The notes under the pieces were generated by a model. The model ran no database searches. It was not told where the DNA came from and saw nothing but the letters and a program-made list of their open reading frames with translations. This document shows positions 16,462-24,704 of a stretch of 64,000 bases of DNA, in pieces; position 1 is the stretch's first letter, and each line of letters begins with the position of its first letter. The stretch is from CAG-411 sp050875145 (GTDB lineage Bacteria > Bacillota > Clostridia > Lachnospirales > Lachnospiraceae), in contig JBNMLH010000005.1 in assembly GCA_050875145.1 (NCBI GenBank), forward strand, positions 140,134-204,133. The letters are read 5' to 3'. The translations under genes were made by a program, and so were the position numbers.

Positions 16462-19089
16462 TTACTTAACTTTGAAGGATATTGTTTTAGAAACAACAAC
16501 ACCTTTTCCATTTTTTACATAAACGGTAATTTTGTAAGTACCTTTCTTTTTTGTTTTCCAGATTACTTTATTTATTTTTGAATAATTCTTGGTAGCAACT
16601 GTTTTTCCAGCACTGTTGCGTACTACAATTTTATAAGAAACTTTTCCTTTGGTTGTGACTGCTTTTGCAGTAATTATGATTTTGGTTCCTTTTTTCTGAC
16701 CGGACTTTTTATTCGTTGTTAATTTTTTGATTGTAATTACGCGTTTCTTAACTGTATATTTTTTAGAAACTGTTTTCAATACTTTTCCAGTAGACTTATT
16801 TATAATCTTAACTTTGACTAAATAGGTACCACTTGCAGAAGGAGTCCAGTTTACGGTTGTTTTCGTTGTTTTTGAAGCGAGTGTTTTTGTTTTTTTGCTT
16901 TTTGTCACAGAGTAAGAGTAAACATATTTTACTTTTGGATCCTGTGATTTTTTAGCAAAATTCAAATGAACTGGAATTGTTTCTCCTGCTGTTTTTCCAG
17001 AAGTTATTTTAATGGAAGCAGTTAGTGGTGCAGAAGTAACTGCTGGTGTAGAAGTAACTACAGGAGTAGCTGTTGGCTCTATCGCTGGAGTCGCAGATAC
17101 TACAGGAGAAGCAGTAATTGCAGGAGCAGTTGTAACATCTACATCAGGAGTGGCAGATACTGCAGGAGAAGAAGTAATCGCAGGAGCAGTTGTAACATCT
17201 ACATTAGGTGTAGTAGATACTACAGGAGCAGTTTCTGTGGTAGTTGGTGTGGTTACACGTTCAATTGTATATGGTTTGGAAAGTGATTTTAATGTTTTTC
17301 CGTCTGTAATAGAAACAGTAATAATATGTGAGCCTGCTTCTAAATCTTCAGGATTCCATTCAACACTTGCATTATTACCGTTATAGATAATAGTTCCATC
17401 TACTGCAAATGTATAGGTAACAGTACCCTGTGGGTTTACGACAACAGCAGAAAGTGTTTGCTTTGTTGTATTTAATTGTGGTGCAGATAAAGAAGCACCA
17501 AAGTAAGCATCCATTTTTACTACAGGAGTAGCAGTAGGAGCTGTTGTTGGAGTAGCAGTAGGTTCAACAAAAGGTGTGTTATTTGGGTCAACTGTAGGTG
17601 TAGAAGAAACGGTTGGAGTAGCCGTAGCTTCTGCAGGAGTAGCAGTAGGAACCGCTGTTGGTTCTACTGTTGGCATAGCGGCTGCATCAAAATTGATGGT
17701 TGTTCCAGTTGTACCCTTAATTGTATAGCCACCTAAAGAATCTGGAAGCTGTACGATAGAGTTACATGGTCTGAATGGAAGTCCAGAATTTCCGTTTTCA
17801 TCTACTAATACAGTAGAGGTTGGAGCTACAGCTCCCTGTACAGAAGTGAAAATAACCTTTGCTTCACCTGTTGTTGTAGAAACATCAATACTATATGTAT
17901 CATTTCCTTCTGACTTCATCTCTGTGCCAGGCCAGTCACCTAATGGATAAATTGGAAGTCTATCTGGATCAGCAGCGGTTTCAGGAGTATCATAGTATGC
18001 GTATGCATAAATATGTACATCATCGCCAGTCCAGTTGCTTCGTTTGTAATTTTTAATAGAACTGTCATCGTTACTTGGAATTTTATAAGTTACCTTTAAT
18101 GTAGTTTTACTTTCTTCCGCAGTTTTCTTTACAAGTCCAAATAATTTTGTTAGGGAAGATTTCAAAGATACAGAAGTATAACTTCCCACTTTGGTAGCTT
18201 TGTAATAGGTAAATGTTTGTGTGTTTGATACTGATCCGTCAGTAGAAGTTACTTTTAAGGTAATAGGAGAATTTGCAATTTTACCTTCTCCGATTTTTAC
18301 TGTAGTAGCTTCTGTAATTGTTTTTGTCGGACCATTGTCAATAGAATAAGTAGCACTTGTAGCACCATTAATTGGGGAAATCTGTACGGTTAAAGTATCA
18401 GAATCTTCTTCATAATAAACAGTGCCGTTTGGAACATCTACAGCTACCTGTGCACCTTCTACTGGTTCAACAGTAGGAACGGCAGTAGGGTTTACTGTAG
18501 CAGTGACAGCTGGGGCAGTAGTAGTGACGGCAGGAGTTGTAGCTATAGTAGGAGTTGTACTAGGTGTTGGAGTAGAGCCTTCCTCACGTCTTAAAGTGCC
18601 TCCCTCAAACCAGCGTTCTTTTGGTAGTTCAAGACCTCCCTGATTTTTGGCAGGAATTTGAACAATAATATCATCATCAGAATATTCTGCACTATCCTTT
18701 ACACAGGCAAAGATAACTTCAATAGTTTTTCCTTCTGGTGCAGTAGGAACATCGGCATAGTAATATCCATCTGAATCCTTCTCTGTCATTCTTACACCAG
18801 GCCATTTTCCTAAAAGAGGGACGCTTGTTTTTTCGTCATCCATATAGTAGGCATAGGCATAGATATGAGAATTATCTGTAGTCCATGTTGCCAAATCCTC
18901 TGCTGAATTTGGTGGGGTAAAATGAACACGAATGCTAGAAGCCTTTGTGTCCGTAGCTGTTTGTGCAGCATCAACAGTTGCTTGTGTTTCTGCAGCTTTC
19001 ACGTTAATTGCATTGCTACTAAAAATGGTTGTTATTGATAGTAAAGCAGCAACGGTAACGCTAATCGCTTTTTTCGTAAATTTTTTCAC
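16462..19089 (-). CDS. Secreted starch-binding protein with two CBM26-like modules, no catalytic domain
   Basis: Likely surface starch-binding protein. A signal peptide is followed by a CBM26-like module (VHFTPPNS ... HIYAYAYYMDDEK ... LGKWPGVRM), a Thr/Pro linker and a beta-sandwich repeat. A second CBM26-like module (DDVHIYAYAYYD ... LGDWPGTEM), another linker and an Ig-like domain (YFGASLSAPQLNTTKQTLSAV) come next. The tail is Lys-rich, about 180 residues, and ends KGVVVSKTISFKVK. There is no glycosidase domain and no LPXTG motif. The basic tail may hold it to the wall. The GTG at 19089 has GGAGGT seven bases upstream; an ATG at 19110 would lie before that site, so GTG is preferred. Tandem paralogue of the next gene. 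Confidence 0.85.
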   Translation of the reverse strand: MKKFTKKAISVTVAALLSITTIFSSNAINVKAAETQATVDAAQTATDTKASSIRVHFTPPNSAEDLATWTTDNSHIYAYAYYMDDEKTSVPLLGKWPGVRMTEKDSDGYYYADVPTAPEGKTIEVIFACVKDSAEYSDDDIIVQIPAKNQGGLELPKERWFEGGTLRREEGSTPTPSTTPTIATTPAVTTTAPAVTATVNPTAVPTVEPVEGAQVAVDVPNGTVYYEEDSDTLTVQISPINGATSATYSIDNGPTKTITEATTVKIGEGKIANSPITLKVTSTDGSVSNTQTFTYYKATKVGSYTSVSLKSSLTKLFGLVKKTAEESKTTLKVTYKIPSNDDSSIKNYKRSNWTGDDVHIYAYAYYDTPETAADPDRLPIYPLGDWPGTEMKSEGNDTYSIDVSTTTGEAKVIFTSVQGAVAPTSTVLVDENGNSGLPFRPCNSIVQLPDSLGGYTIKGTTGTTINFDAAAMPTVEPTAVPTATPAEATATPTVSSTPTVDPNNTPFVEPTATPTTAPTATPVVKMDAYFGASLSAPQLNTTKQTLSAVVVNPQGTVTYTFAVDGTIIYNGNNASVEWNPEDLEAGSHIITVSITDGKTLKSLSKPYTIERVTTPTTTETAPVVSTTPNVDVTTAPAITSSPAVSATPDVDVTTAPAITASPVVSATPAIEPTATPVVTSTPAVTSAPLTASIKITSGKTAGETIPVHLNFAKKSQDPKVKYVYSYSVTKSKKTKTLASKTTKTTVNWTPSASGTYLVKVKIINKSTGKVLKTVSKKYTVKKRVITIKKLTTNKKSGQKKGTKIIITAKAVTTKGKVSYKIVVRNSAGKTVATKNYSKINKVIWKTKKKGTYKITVYVKNGKGVVVSKTISFKVK
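17040..17220 (-). repeat. Imperfect repeats coding a Thr/Pro/Ala linker
   Basis: Two near-identical blocks of about 60 bases encode TTAPAIT(S/A)SPxVSATPDVDV-type peptide repeats before the basic tail of the starch-binding protein. Such repeats can expand or contract by slippage. Confidence 0.6.
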
Positions 19090-19222
19090 GAAAATACCTC
19101 CTTTTTTCATTAAATATAAAGCTAAATTTAAAAAGAATTACCTACTACCATAATAAGGAAAAAAACAAAAAAAAGCAATAATTTTTTAATATAAATTTAA
19201 AGAATACGTCATAAATTTCAAG

Positions 19223-19262
19223 AAAAAAAGGAAGTGCGAATAATAGTATCACACTTCCTTTG
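19223..19262 (-). terminator. Terminator of the upstream starch-binding protein gene
   Basis: Read on the minus strand, AAGGAAGTG pairs with CACTTCCTT across a short loop and a run of T follows. It lies just after the stop of the 19271-21865 gene, so the two paralogues are probably separate transcripts. Confidence 0.75.
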
Positions 19263-19270
19263 AAAACTGA

Positions 19271-21865
19271 TTATTTTACTTTGTAAGTTTTTGTCTTAGA
19301 AACAACAACACCTTTTCCGTTCTTTACATACAATGTAATCTTGTAAGTACCTTTCTTTGTTGTTTTCCATTTTTTTACTGTTTTCTTAGAATAACTCTTA
19401 GTAGCAACAGTTTTTCCTTTGCTGTTCTTTACTACAATTTTGTATTGTGGTTTTCCTTTTGTAGCAGTAGCCTTTACTGTAATTGTAAGAGTTTTCTTAG
19501 CTTTGATTGTTTTCTTGTTAAACTTGAATTTCTTAATTGTAATAATACGTTTCTTAACAGTGTATTTCTTAGTTGTAGTTGTAATTGCTTTCTTCTTTTG
19601 GTTGTAAGCTGTTACTTTTACTTTATAAGTACCTGTTTTGGTAGGTGTCCAGTTTACAGCATTTTTCTTTGTCTTAGAAGCAAGTGTTTTTACTTTCTTT
19701 GAACCTTTATATACAACATAAGTATATGTATAAGCTGATTTATAATTTGTAAGTTTAGCCTTTACCTTAACTGTTTCACCAAGAGATTTTCCAGCCTTAT
19801 CAAAGGAAACTGCTAATACAGGGTTGTTAGGTACTGCAGTTGGATCTGGAATAATTACAATATCAGGTGTAGAAGTAGGAGCTACAGTAGGAGTAGCAGT
19901 AACTTCAGCAGTAGGAACTGTAGTAGGAGCTACAGTAACTTCAGCAGTAGGAACTGCGGAAGGAGTAGCAGTAACCTCAGCAGTAGGAACTGCGGAAGGA
20001 GTGGCAGTAACCTCAGCAGTAGCAGTAGGTTCTACAACAGGAGTTTCGATTGTATAAACCTTCTGATCAGCCCAAGTATTATTTTTATCAGAAATTTCGG
20101 CTGCAATTACATGTGTACCAGCAGTTAAAGAACTTGTATCCCATGCAACAGAGTTATTCTTACCAGAATAAATTTCTTTTCCATCAACTGTAAATTTGTA
20201 AGTTACATCACCAACTGCATTTACGGCAACAGCAGAAAGAGTTTGAGCTGTTGTGTTTAACTGTGGTGCAGATAAAGAAGCACCGAAGTAACCGTCTAAT
20301 GTTGCAGGTTGTGCAGTAGGAGTAGCAGTAACCTCAGAAGTAGGAGTTACGGAAGGAGTAGCAGTAACTGTAGGTGTTGCAGTAGCTGTACTTGTAATAG
20401 AACCACCTGTGAACCATGTTTCACTTGTCACAATATAACCATCTACAGGAATCCAGTTTCCATAACCATCAGTGATTTCATTTCCTTCACTGTCTGTAAC
20501 CCATCCGTAAGGAAGTTTAGCAAGTTCGTCACATGCATAGTAGTCTTCACCCTGATTATTGTATGTATAGCTTCCTTTTCCACCTTTTACGCTTACAAAC
20601 ATAACCTTTGCATAAGGTACGGATGTAGTAACTTCCTGATAATAAGAACCATCAGAGTCTTTTGTCATCTCTGTACCAGGCCAAGCACCAAAAGGTTTCT
20701 GAGTTGTTGTTTTTCCATTTATAGTTTCATCATAATATGCATAACAATAAATGTGAACATCATTACCAGTCCATTTATCTCTATCTGTAGTTGGAAGATT
20801 GAAATGAACTTTAAGTTTTCTTGTCTGTGAAACAGCAGCAGTTCTTACAGTGCTAAATAAAGAAACCATAGATTTAGCAACAGTAGTTTGTTTAGATGTA
20901 GCTGCGTTGGCATCCAATGCTTTTGTTTTCTTGAAGTAATTAAATGTCTGTGTATTTGTAACTGTTCCGTTTGTAGAAGTTACTTTTAAAGTAATAGGAG
21001 AGTTTGCAATTTTTCCTTCTCCGACTTTAACCTGTGTAGTACCTGTAGCAGTTTTAGCAGGACCATTGTCTACAGAATAAGTGATGCTTGTTGCACCAGC
21101 TACTGGACGAAGTTCTACAGTCATATAGTCTCCGTTTTCTTCATAGAAAGAAGTACCGTTTTCTTTGTTTACATAAACCTGAGGACCTGAAACAGGTTCA
21201 ACAGTAGGAACAGCAGTAGGTGCTACGGTAGGAACTGTAGTAGGAGTAGCAGTAGGTGCTGTGGTTGGTTTCTGTGTAGGAGTAGCAGTAGGAGCTACGG
21301 TCTGATTTGGATTTGTAGTAGAAACCTTACCATCTACGATCCAAGCATTGCTTGAAATGGCATATCCGTCAACTGGAATGTAGTTACCATGTTCATCCTG
21401 TATAGGATTTCCCTCTGCATCTAATTCCCAACCGCTTGGAAGCTGTGCCTTTGTAGTACACTCATGATATGTATTTCCATTAGCATCTTCTCTTTCTTCG
21501 CCAACTACACCATCAATACTTGCAAAAATGATTTTGGCAGAACCAGTTGTTGTAGTTACATTAGCAGAGTATGTTCCATCTGCATTTTTTGTGGCTGGTG
21601 TACCAGGCCAAGAACCTAAAGGTTTCTCTGTTGTTGTTTTACCGTTAGTTGTTACATCATAATATGCGTATGCATATACGGTAGTGCCAGTCCAATCTTT
21701 ATCAGTTGGAGCAGTAAAGTTTACTGTGTAAGTACTTGTCTGTGCTGCATATGCTGTAATTTTTGTATCTACCTGCTTGGTAAATGGAACAGTACCAAAT
21801 GCGGAAGAAACTGTTACAATGGAAGTAAGAGCAAAACAGACTACTTTTTTTGCAAATTTTCTCAC
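19271..21865 (-). CDS. Secreted starch-binding protein with two CBM26-like modules (paralogue)
   Basis: Same architecture as its downstream neighbour. Signal peptide (about 1-42), CBM26-like module (about 45-175; TVYAYAYYD, GSWPGTPA), Pro/Thr linker and a beta-sandwich repeat (SITYSVDNGPAKTATGTTQVKVGEG). A second CBM26-like module (about 345-485; GNDVHIYCYAYYDE, GAWPGTEM), a linker, the Ig-like YFGASLSAPQLNTT domain, a repeat-rich linker and the Lys-rich tail ending KGVVVSKTKTYKVK follow. No enzyme domain. GTG start with AGGAGG seven bases upstream. The leader and tail are highly similar to the neighbour, showing tandem duplication followed by module-level divergence. Confidence 0.86.
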   Translation of the reverse strand: MRKFAKKVVCFALTSIVTVSSAFGTVPFTKQVDTKITAYAAQTSTYTVNFTAPTDKDWTGTTVYAYAYYDVTTNGKTTTEKPLGSWPGTPATKNADGTYSANVTTTTGSAKIIFASIDGVVGEEREDANGNTYHECTTKAQLPSGWELDAEGNPIQDEHGNYIPVDGYAISSNAWIVDGKVSTTNPNQTVAPTATPTQKPTTAPTATPTTVPTVAPTAVPTVEPVSGPQVYVNKENGTSFYEENGDYMTVELRPVAGATSITYSVDNGPAKTATGTTQVKVGEGKIANSPITLKVTSTNGTVTNTQTFNYFKKTKALDANAATSKQTTVAKSMVSLFSTVRTAAVSQTRKLKVHFNLPTTDRDKWTGNDVHIYCYAYYDETINGKTTTQKPFGAWPGTEMTKDSDGSYYQEVTTSVPYAKVMFVSVKGGKGSYTYNNQGEDYYACDELAKLPYGWVTDSEGNEITDGYGNWIPVDGYIVTSETWFTGGSITSTATATPTVTATPSVTPTSEVTATPTAQPATLDGYFGASLSAPQLNTTAQTLSAVAVNAVGDVTYKFTVDGKEIYSGKNNSVAWDTSSLTAGTHVIAAEISDKNNTWADQKVYTIETPVVEPTATAEVTATPSAVPTAEVTATPSAVPTAEVTVAPTTVPTAEVTATPTVAPTSTPDIVIIPDPTAVPNNPVLAVSFDKAGKSLGETVKVKAKLTNYKSAYTYTYVVYKGSKKVKTLASKTKKNAVNWTPTKTGTYKVKVTAYNQKKKAITTTTKKYTVKKRIITIKKFKFNKKTIKAKKTLTITVKATATKGKPQYKIVVKNSKGKTVATKSYSKKTVKKWKTTKKGTYKITLYVKNGKGVVVSKTKTYKVK
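19865..20045 (-). repeat. 36-base tandem repeat in a Pro/Thr linker
   Basis: About four copies of a 36-base unit encode PTAEVTATPSAV-type 12-residue repeats in the linker of the starch-binding protein. The third and fourth copies have diverged. Confidence 0.7.
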
Positions 21866-22429
21866 GAAAATTCCTCCTTTTAACTATTTTTTAATTAGTA
21901 GCAAATGGTAAGCGTGAAATTCGTATCTTCTACGCTTTGTAAACTAAAAAAGGAAAGAAAAACCAAGAATAAAAAATGCTGTGTCATGTTTACATTGATT
22001 ATGCTTGGCTTCTCTAGTACGATTTTTAATTTACATTATTTGTTAATACCATCATACAAAATAATTACAAAAAAAGCAAGATTAAATTTCAAAAATATTA
22101 ACTGAAATTAACAATTTCGTTAAAGTGCATAAAATGTATTACCAAATTTAGGGGAAAATAACAAACAATTTAATTTCGTTTATGTAGTACAAAAAAAAGC
22201 TTGGATATTTTACTGCATTTAAATTGGGGAAAATGTAGAATGATTATAAAAAAAGACTTTCCTTTTAGAAATAAATAGTGTAGAATAGAACCAGTTTCTA
22301 AAAAGTCTATATAATGTATAGTTATAATTTAAGAGGGCTTCCATAATTATACTTATCTAAAACATCAAAATTACCGATAGTTGAATTTAATTGAGTAATT
22401 GAATTTCCCGAAAAGGAGAGAAGTGAATA
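21866..22429. other. Divergent intergenic region, starch-binding gene and rho
   Basis: A very AT-rich stretch of 564 bases with no gene I can support. It contains AAGCGT...ACGCTT as a short hairpin at 21910-21937. A gapped inverted repeat at about 22255-22306 (GACTTT...TTTTAGAAA against TTTCTAAAAAGTC) lies in the rho leader. A TATAAT is at 22310-22315 but its -35 is poor. Rho leaders are often autoregulated; that is inference only. Confidence 0.4.
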
Positions 22430-23806
22430 ATGATAGAAAAATATGAGCATATGACAGTGGCGGAGTTGAAACAGAAAGCCAAGGAATTTGGATTGAAAAA
22501 TATTTCTGGAATGAAAAAGCAGGAATTGATAGAGCTTTTAGGAAAGATAGAGGAAAAAGTCGGAAAAGGAAAGAAAGAACAGAATGAGGAGAAAAAACAT
22601 TCTAGTCATGTACATAATCATGAACATGAGGCTGAAACAGAAGATTCTCAAAAGAATCATTCCACTCATGATACAGAGCAATTAGACAGTGGAGAGACAA
22701 AAGAGGGAATTTTGGAAGTGCTGTCAGATGGATATGGATTTATTCGTTGTGATAATTTTTTGCCGGGAGAAAATGATGTGTATGTTTCACCAGCACAGAT
22801 TCGCCGTTTTAATTTAAAAACAGGTGATATTATTGTTGGAAATACAAAGGTTAAGAATCAGAATGAAAAATTTAGTGCATTATTATATGTAAAAAGCGTG
22901 AATGGCTTTCATCCTTCAGAAGCTTCCAAGAGAAAGAAGTTTGAGGATTTGACACCGATTTTCCCAAATGAAAGAATTCATTTAGAAACCCCAAATTGTA
23001 GCGTAGGTATGCGTATGATGGATTTAGTATCTCCAATTGGTAAAGGACAAAGAGGTATGATCGTATCTCCACCGAAAGCAGGAAAAACTACCTTATTAAA
23101 ACAGGTTGCCAAAGCAATCACAAAAAATCATCCAGATATGCATATGATTATTTTGTTAATTGATGAACGTCCGGAAGAAGTTACGGATATTAAAGAATCC
23201 ATAGAAGGAAAAAATGTGGAGGTTATTTACTCTACCTTTGATGAACTTCCAGAAAATCATAAGCGTGTTTCGGAGATGGTAATTGAACGTGGACGTCGTT
23301 TAGTAGAACATAAAAAAGATGTTATTATTTTACTTGATAGTATTACCAGACTTGCCAGAGCTTACAATTTGACGGTACAAGCAAGCGGAAGGACACTTTC
23401 TGGTGGTTTGGACCCGGCTGCTTTGCATATGCCAAAAAAATTTTTTGGAGCTGCCAGAAATATGCGTGAGGGAGGAAGTCTTACTATTTTGGCGACTGCT
23501 TTGGTTGAGACAGGAAGCCGCATGGATGATGTGGTATTTGAGGAATTTAAAGGAACCGGTAATATGGAATTAGTATTAGATCGTTCCTTATCAGAAAAAC
23601 GTATCTTCCCTGCAATTGATTTATTAAAATCCAGTACAAGAAGGGATGATTTGCTTTTGAGTCCAGAGGAAGTAGAAGCTAATCGTACGATGCGAAAGGC
23701 ATTGAGTGGTATGCGTTCAGAGGAAATGTTGGAAAGGTATATTGATTTGTTTGTAAAGACAAAAAGCAACAAAGAATTTATTGAAATGACGAAAAAAATG
23801 AAGTAA
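22430..23806 (+). CDS. rho: Transcription termination factor Rho
   Basis: Hexameric RNA helicase that ends transcription. A Rho_N helical domain (about 1-45) is followed by an insert rich in His, Glu and Lys (about 50-95, HSSHVHNHEHEAETED) not found in E. coli Rho. Then comes the cold-shock-type RNA-binding domain (DGYGFIRC ... NDVYVSPAQIRRFNL) and the ATPase domain with Walker A SPPKAGKTT (about 215) and Walker B VIILLDSITRLARAYN. RBS AAAGGAG. The His-rich insert may bind metal or affect phase behaviour; this is inference. It is followed by rpmE, the common gene order in Firmicutes. Confidence 0.97.
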   Translation: MIEKYEHMTVAELKQKAKEFGLKNISGMKKQELIELLGKIEEKVGKGKKEQNEEKKHSSHVHNHEHEAETEDSQKNHSTHDTEQLDSGETKEGILEVLSDGYGFIRCDNFLPGENDVYVSPAQIRRFNLKTGDIIVGNTKVKNQNEKFSALLYVKSVNGFHPSEASKRKKFEDLTPIFPNERIHLETPNCSVGMRMMDLVSPIGKGQRGMIVSPPKAGKTTLLKQVAKAITKNHPDMHMIILLIDERPEEVTDIKESIEGKNVEVIYSTFDELPENHKRVSEMVIERGRRLVEHKKDVIILLDSITRLARAYNLTVQASGRTLSGGLDPAALHMPKKFFGAARNMREGGSLTILATALVETGSRMDDVVFEEFKGTGNMELVLDRSLSEKRIFPAIDLLKSSTRRDDLLLSPEEVEANRTMRKALSGMRSEEMLERYIDLFVKTKSNKEFIEMTKKMK

Positions 23807-23839
23807 CGGTTCAATGAGTGTGATTTGGTAAGAAAACTG

Positions 23840-23868
23840 TTGCATTGAAAAAAAAGCTATGTTATAAT
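23840..23868 (+). promoter_or_regulatory. Promoter of rpmE
   Basis: TTGCAT (23840-23845), a 17-base spacer and an extended TGTTATAAT with the -10 hexamer at 23863-23868. A strong sigma-A type site, so rpmE is expressed independently of rho. Confidence 0.8.
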
Positions 23869-23900
23869 GAAAAAGTTGTTTATAACAGTATTATAATTGA

Positions 23901-23917
23901 ATCGGTTGGGAACCGAT
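23901..23917 (+). promoter_or_regulatory. Hairpin in the rpmE leader (candidate L31 autoregulatory element)
   Basis: ATCGGTT, loop GGG, AACCGAT form a perfect 7-base stem ending just before the AGAGGTG ribosome binding site of rpmE. Ribosomal protein L31 leaders that bind L31 are known in several phyla, and the position fits. Identity with the known Firmicutes family is not proved here. Confidence 0.5.
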
Positions 23918-23932
23918 AGAAGAGGTGAAACT

Positions 23933-24136
23933 ATGAGAAAAGGAATACATCCAGATTATTACCAGGCTACAGTAACATGTAACTGTGGTAACACATTTGT
24001 AACAGGATCTACAAAGGAAAGCGTGCATGTAGAAATTTGTTCTAAGTGCCATTCTTTCTACACAGGTCAGCAGAAGGCAATTAAGGCCCGTGGAGCTATT
24101 GATAAGTTCAACCGTAGATATGGTTTAACACAGTAA
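23933..24136 (+). CDS. rpmE: 50S ribosomal protein L31, zinc-binding form
   Basis: A 67-residue large-subunit protein, MRKGIHPDYYQATVTCNCG. Cys residues in TCNCG and ICSKCH give the C+ zinc form, usually used when zinc is plentiful. The ATG at 23933 is chosen over an upstream in-frame codon because AGAGGTG precedes it and all homologues begin MKxxIHP. It has its own promoter and leader hairpin, and a terminator follows. Confidence 0.97.
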   Translation: MRKGIHPDYYQATVTCNCGNTFVTGSTKESVHVEICSKCHSFYTGQQKAIKARGAIDKFNRRYGLTQ

Positions 24137-24152
24137 AATAGTCAATTGAAAT

Positions 24153-24194
24153 GGTCACAAATTCAGTGCAAAAACTGGACTTGTGACCTTTTTG
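24153..24194 (+). terminator. Terminator after rpmE
   Basis: GGTCACAA pairs with TTGTGACC, with a smaller inner stem, then TTTTT. Confidence 0.85.
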
Positions 24195-24206
24195 CTATAA
24201 AATAGC

Positions 24207-24297
24207 CATGCAGTTTGGTATCTAACAACACTTCGAGCAAGCTTGCTTGCAGAGAAGTGTTGTTAGATACCAAACTATAGGGCGATAGCCCTGCATG
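24207..24297 (+). repeat. Branched palindromic element with 23-base perfect arms
   Basis: CATGCAG (24207-24213) pairs with CTGCATG (24291-24297) to close a structure. Inside are a 23-base perfect inverted repeat (24212-24234 with 24254-24276) and a small hairpin GGGC-GATA-GCCC (24280-24291). The hairpin with a GATA loop beside the closing stem is also seen in the element at 32333-32454. It forms the left end of the 142-base tandem array. Confidence 0.75.
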
Positions 24298-24660
24298 AAG
24301 ATTTTCCAACGAGAAGAGAAAAAAGAGAAAGAAAAGGAGAGGAAAATCTGAATGCGCATGGCGGGGAAAGAAGAATAAGCAAGCTTGCTTGCAGAGAAGT
24401 GTTGTTAGATACCAAACTATAGGGCGATAGCCCTGCATGAAGATTTTTTAACGAGAAAAGAAAAAAGAGAAAGAAAAGGAGAGGAAAATCTGAATGTGCA
24501 TGGCGGGGAAAGAAGAATAAGCAAGCTTGCTTGCAGAGAAGTGTTGTTAGATACCAAACTATAGGGCGATAGCCCTGCATGAAGATTTTCCAATGAGAAA
24601 AGAAAAAAGGAAAAGAAAAGGAGAGGAAAATCTGAATGCGTATGGCAAGAAAAAAGGAAG
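24237..24660 (+). repeat. 142-bp tandem repeat, three units
   Basis: Units begin GCAAGCTTGCTTGCAGAG at 24237, 24379 and 24521. Units 1 and 2 are exactly 142 bases with very few differences; unit 3 diverges near its end (about 24645). Each unit has the right arm of the long palindrome, the GATA hairpin, a purine-rich tract and AAAAGGAGAGG followed by a short ORF. The ORFs are MRMAGKEE, MCMAGKEE and MRMARKKEDQEFY. As 142 is not a multiple of three, the long antisense frames here are not credible genes. It lies between the rpmE terminator and the DUF1385 gene, so transcripts of the latter may carry it. Confidence 0.9.
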
Positions 24661-24704
24661 ACCAGGAATTTTATTAAGATATAGAACGAAAGAATACAGG
24701 GAAA

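Noticed and set aside
21905..22105. 66-codon ORF before rho
   Set aside because: AT-rich with Lys/Asn/Ile composition, no RBS and no family resemblance.
24163..24580. Antisense ORFs of 91 and 101 codons over the 142-bp array
   Set aside because: The unit length is not a multiple of three, so the frames change between units; no RBS; the signal is explained by the repeat.
24237..24660. CRISPR-like array
   Set aside because: Units are adjacent and identical along their full length, with no alternating unique spacers.
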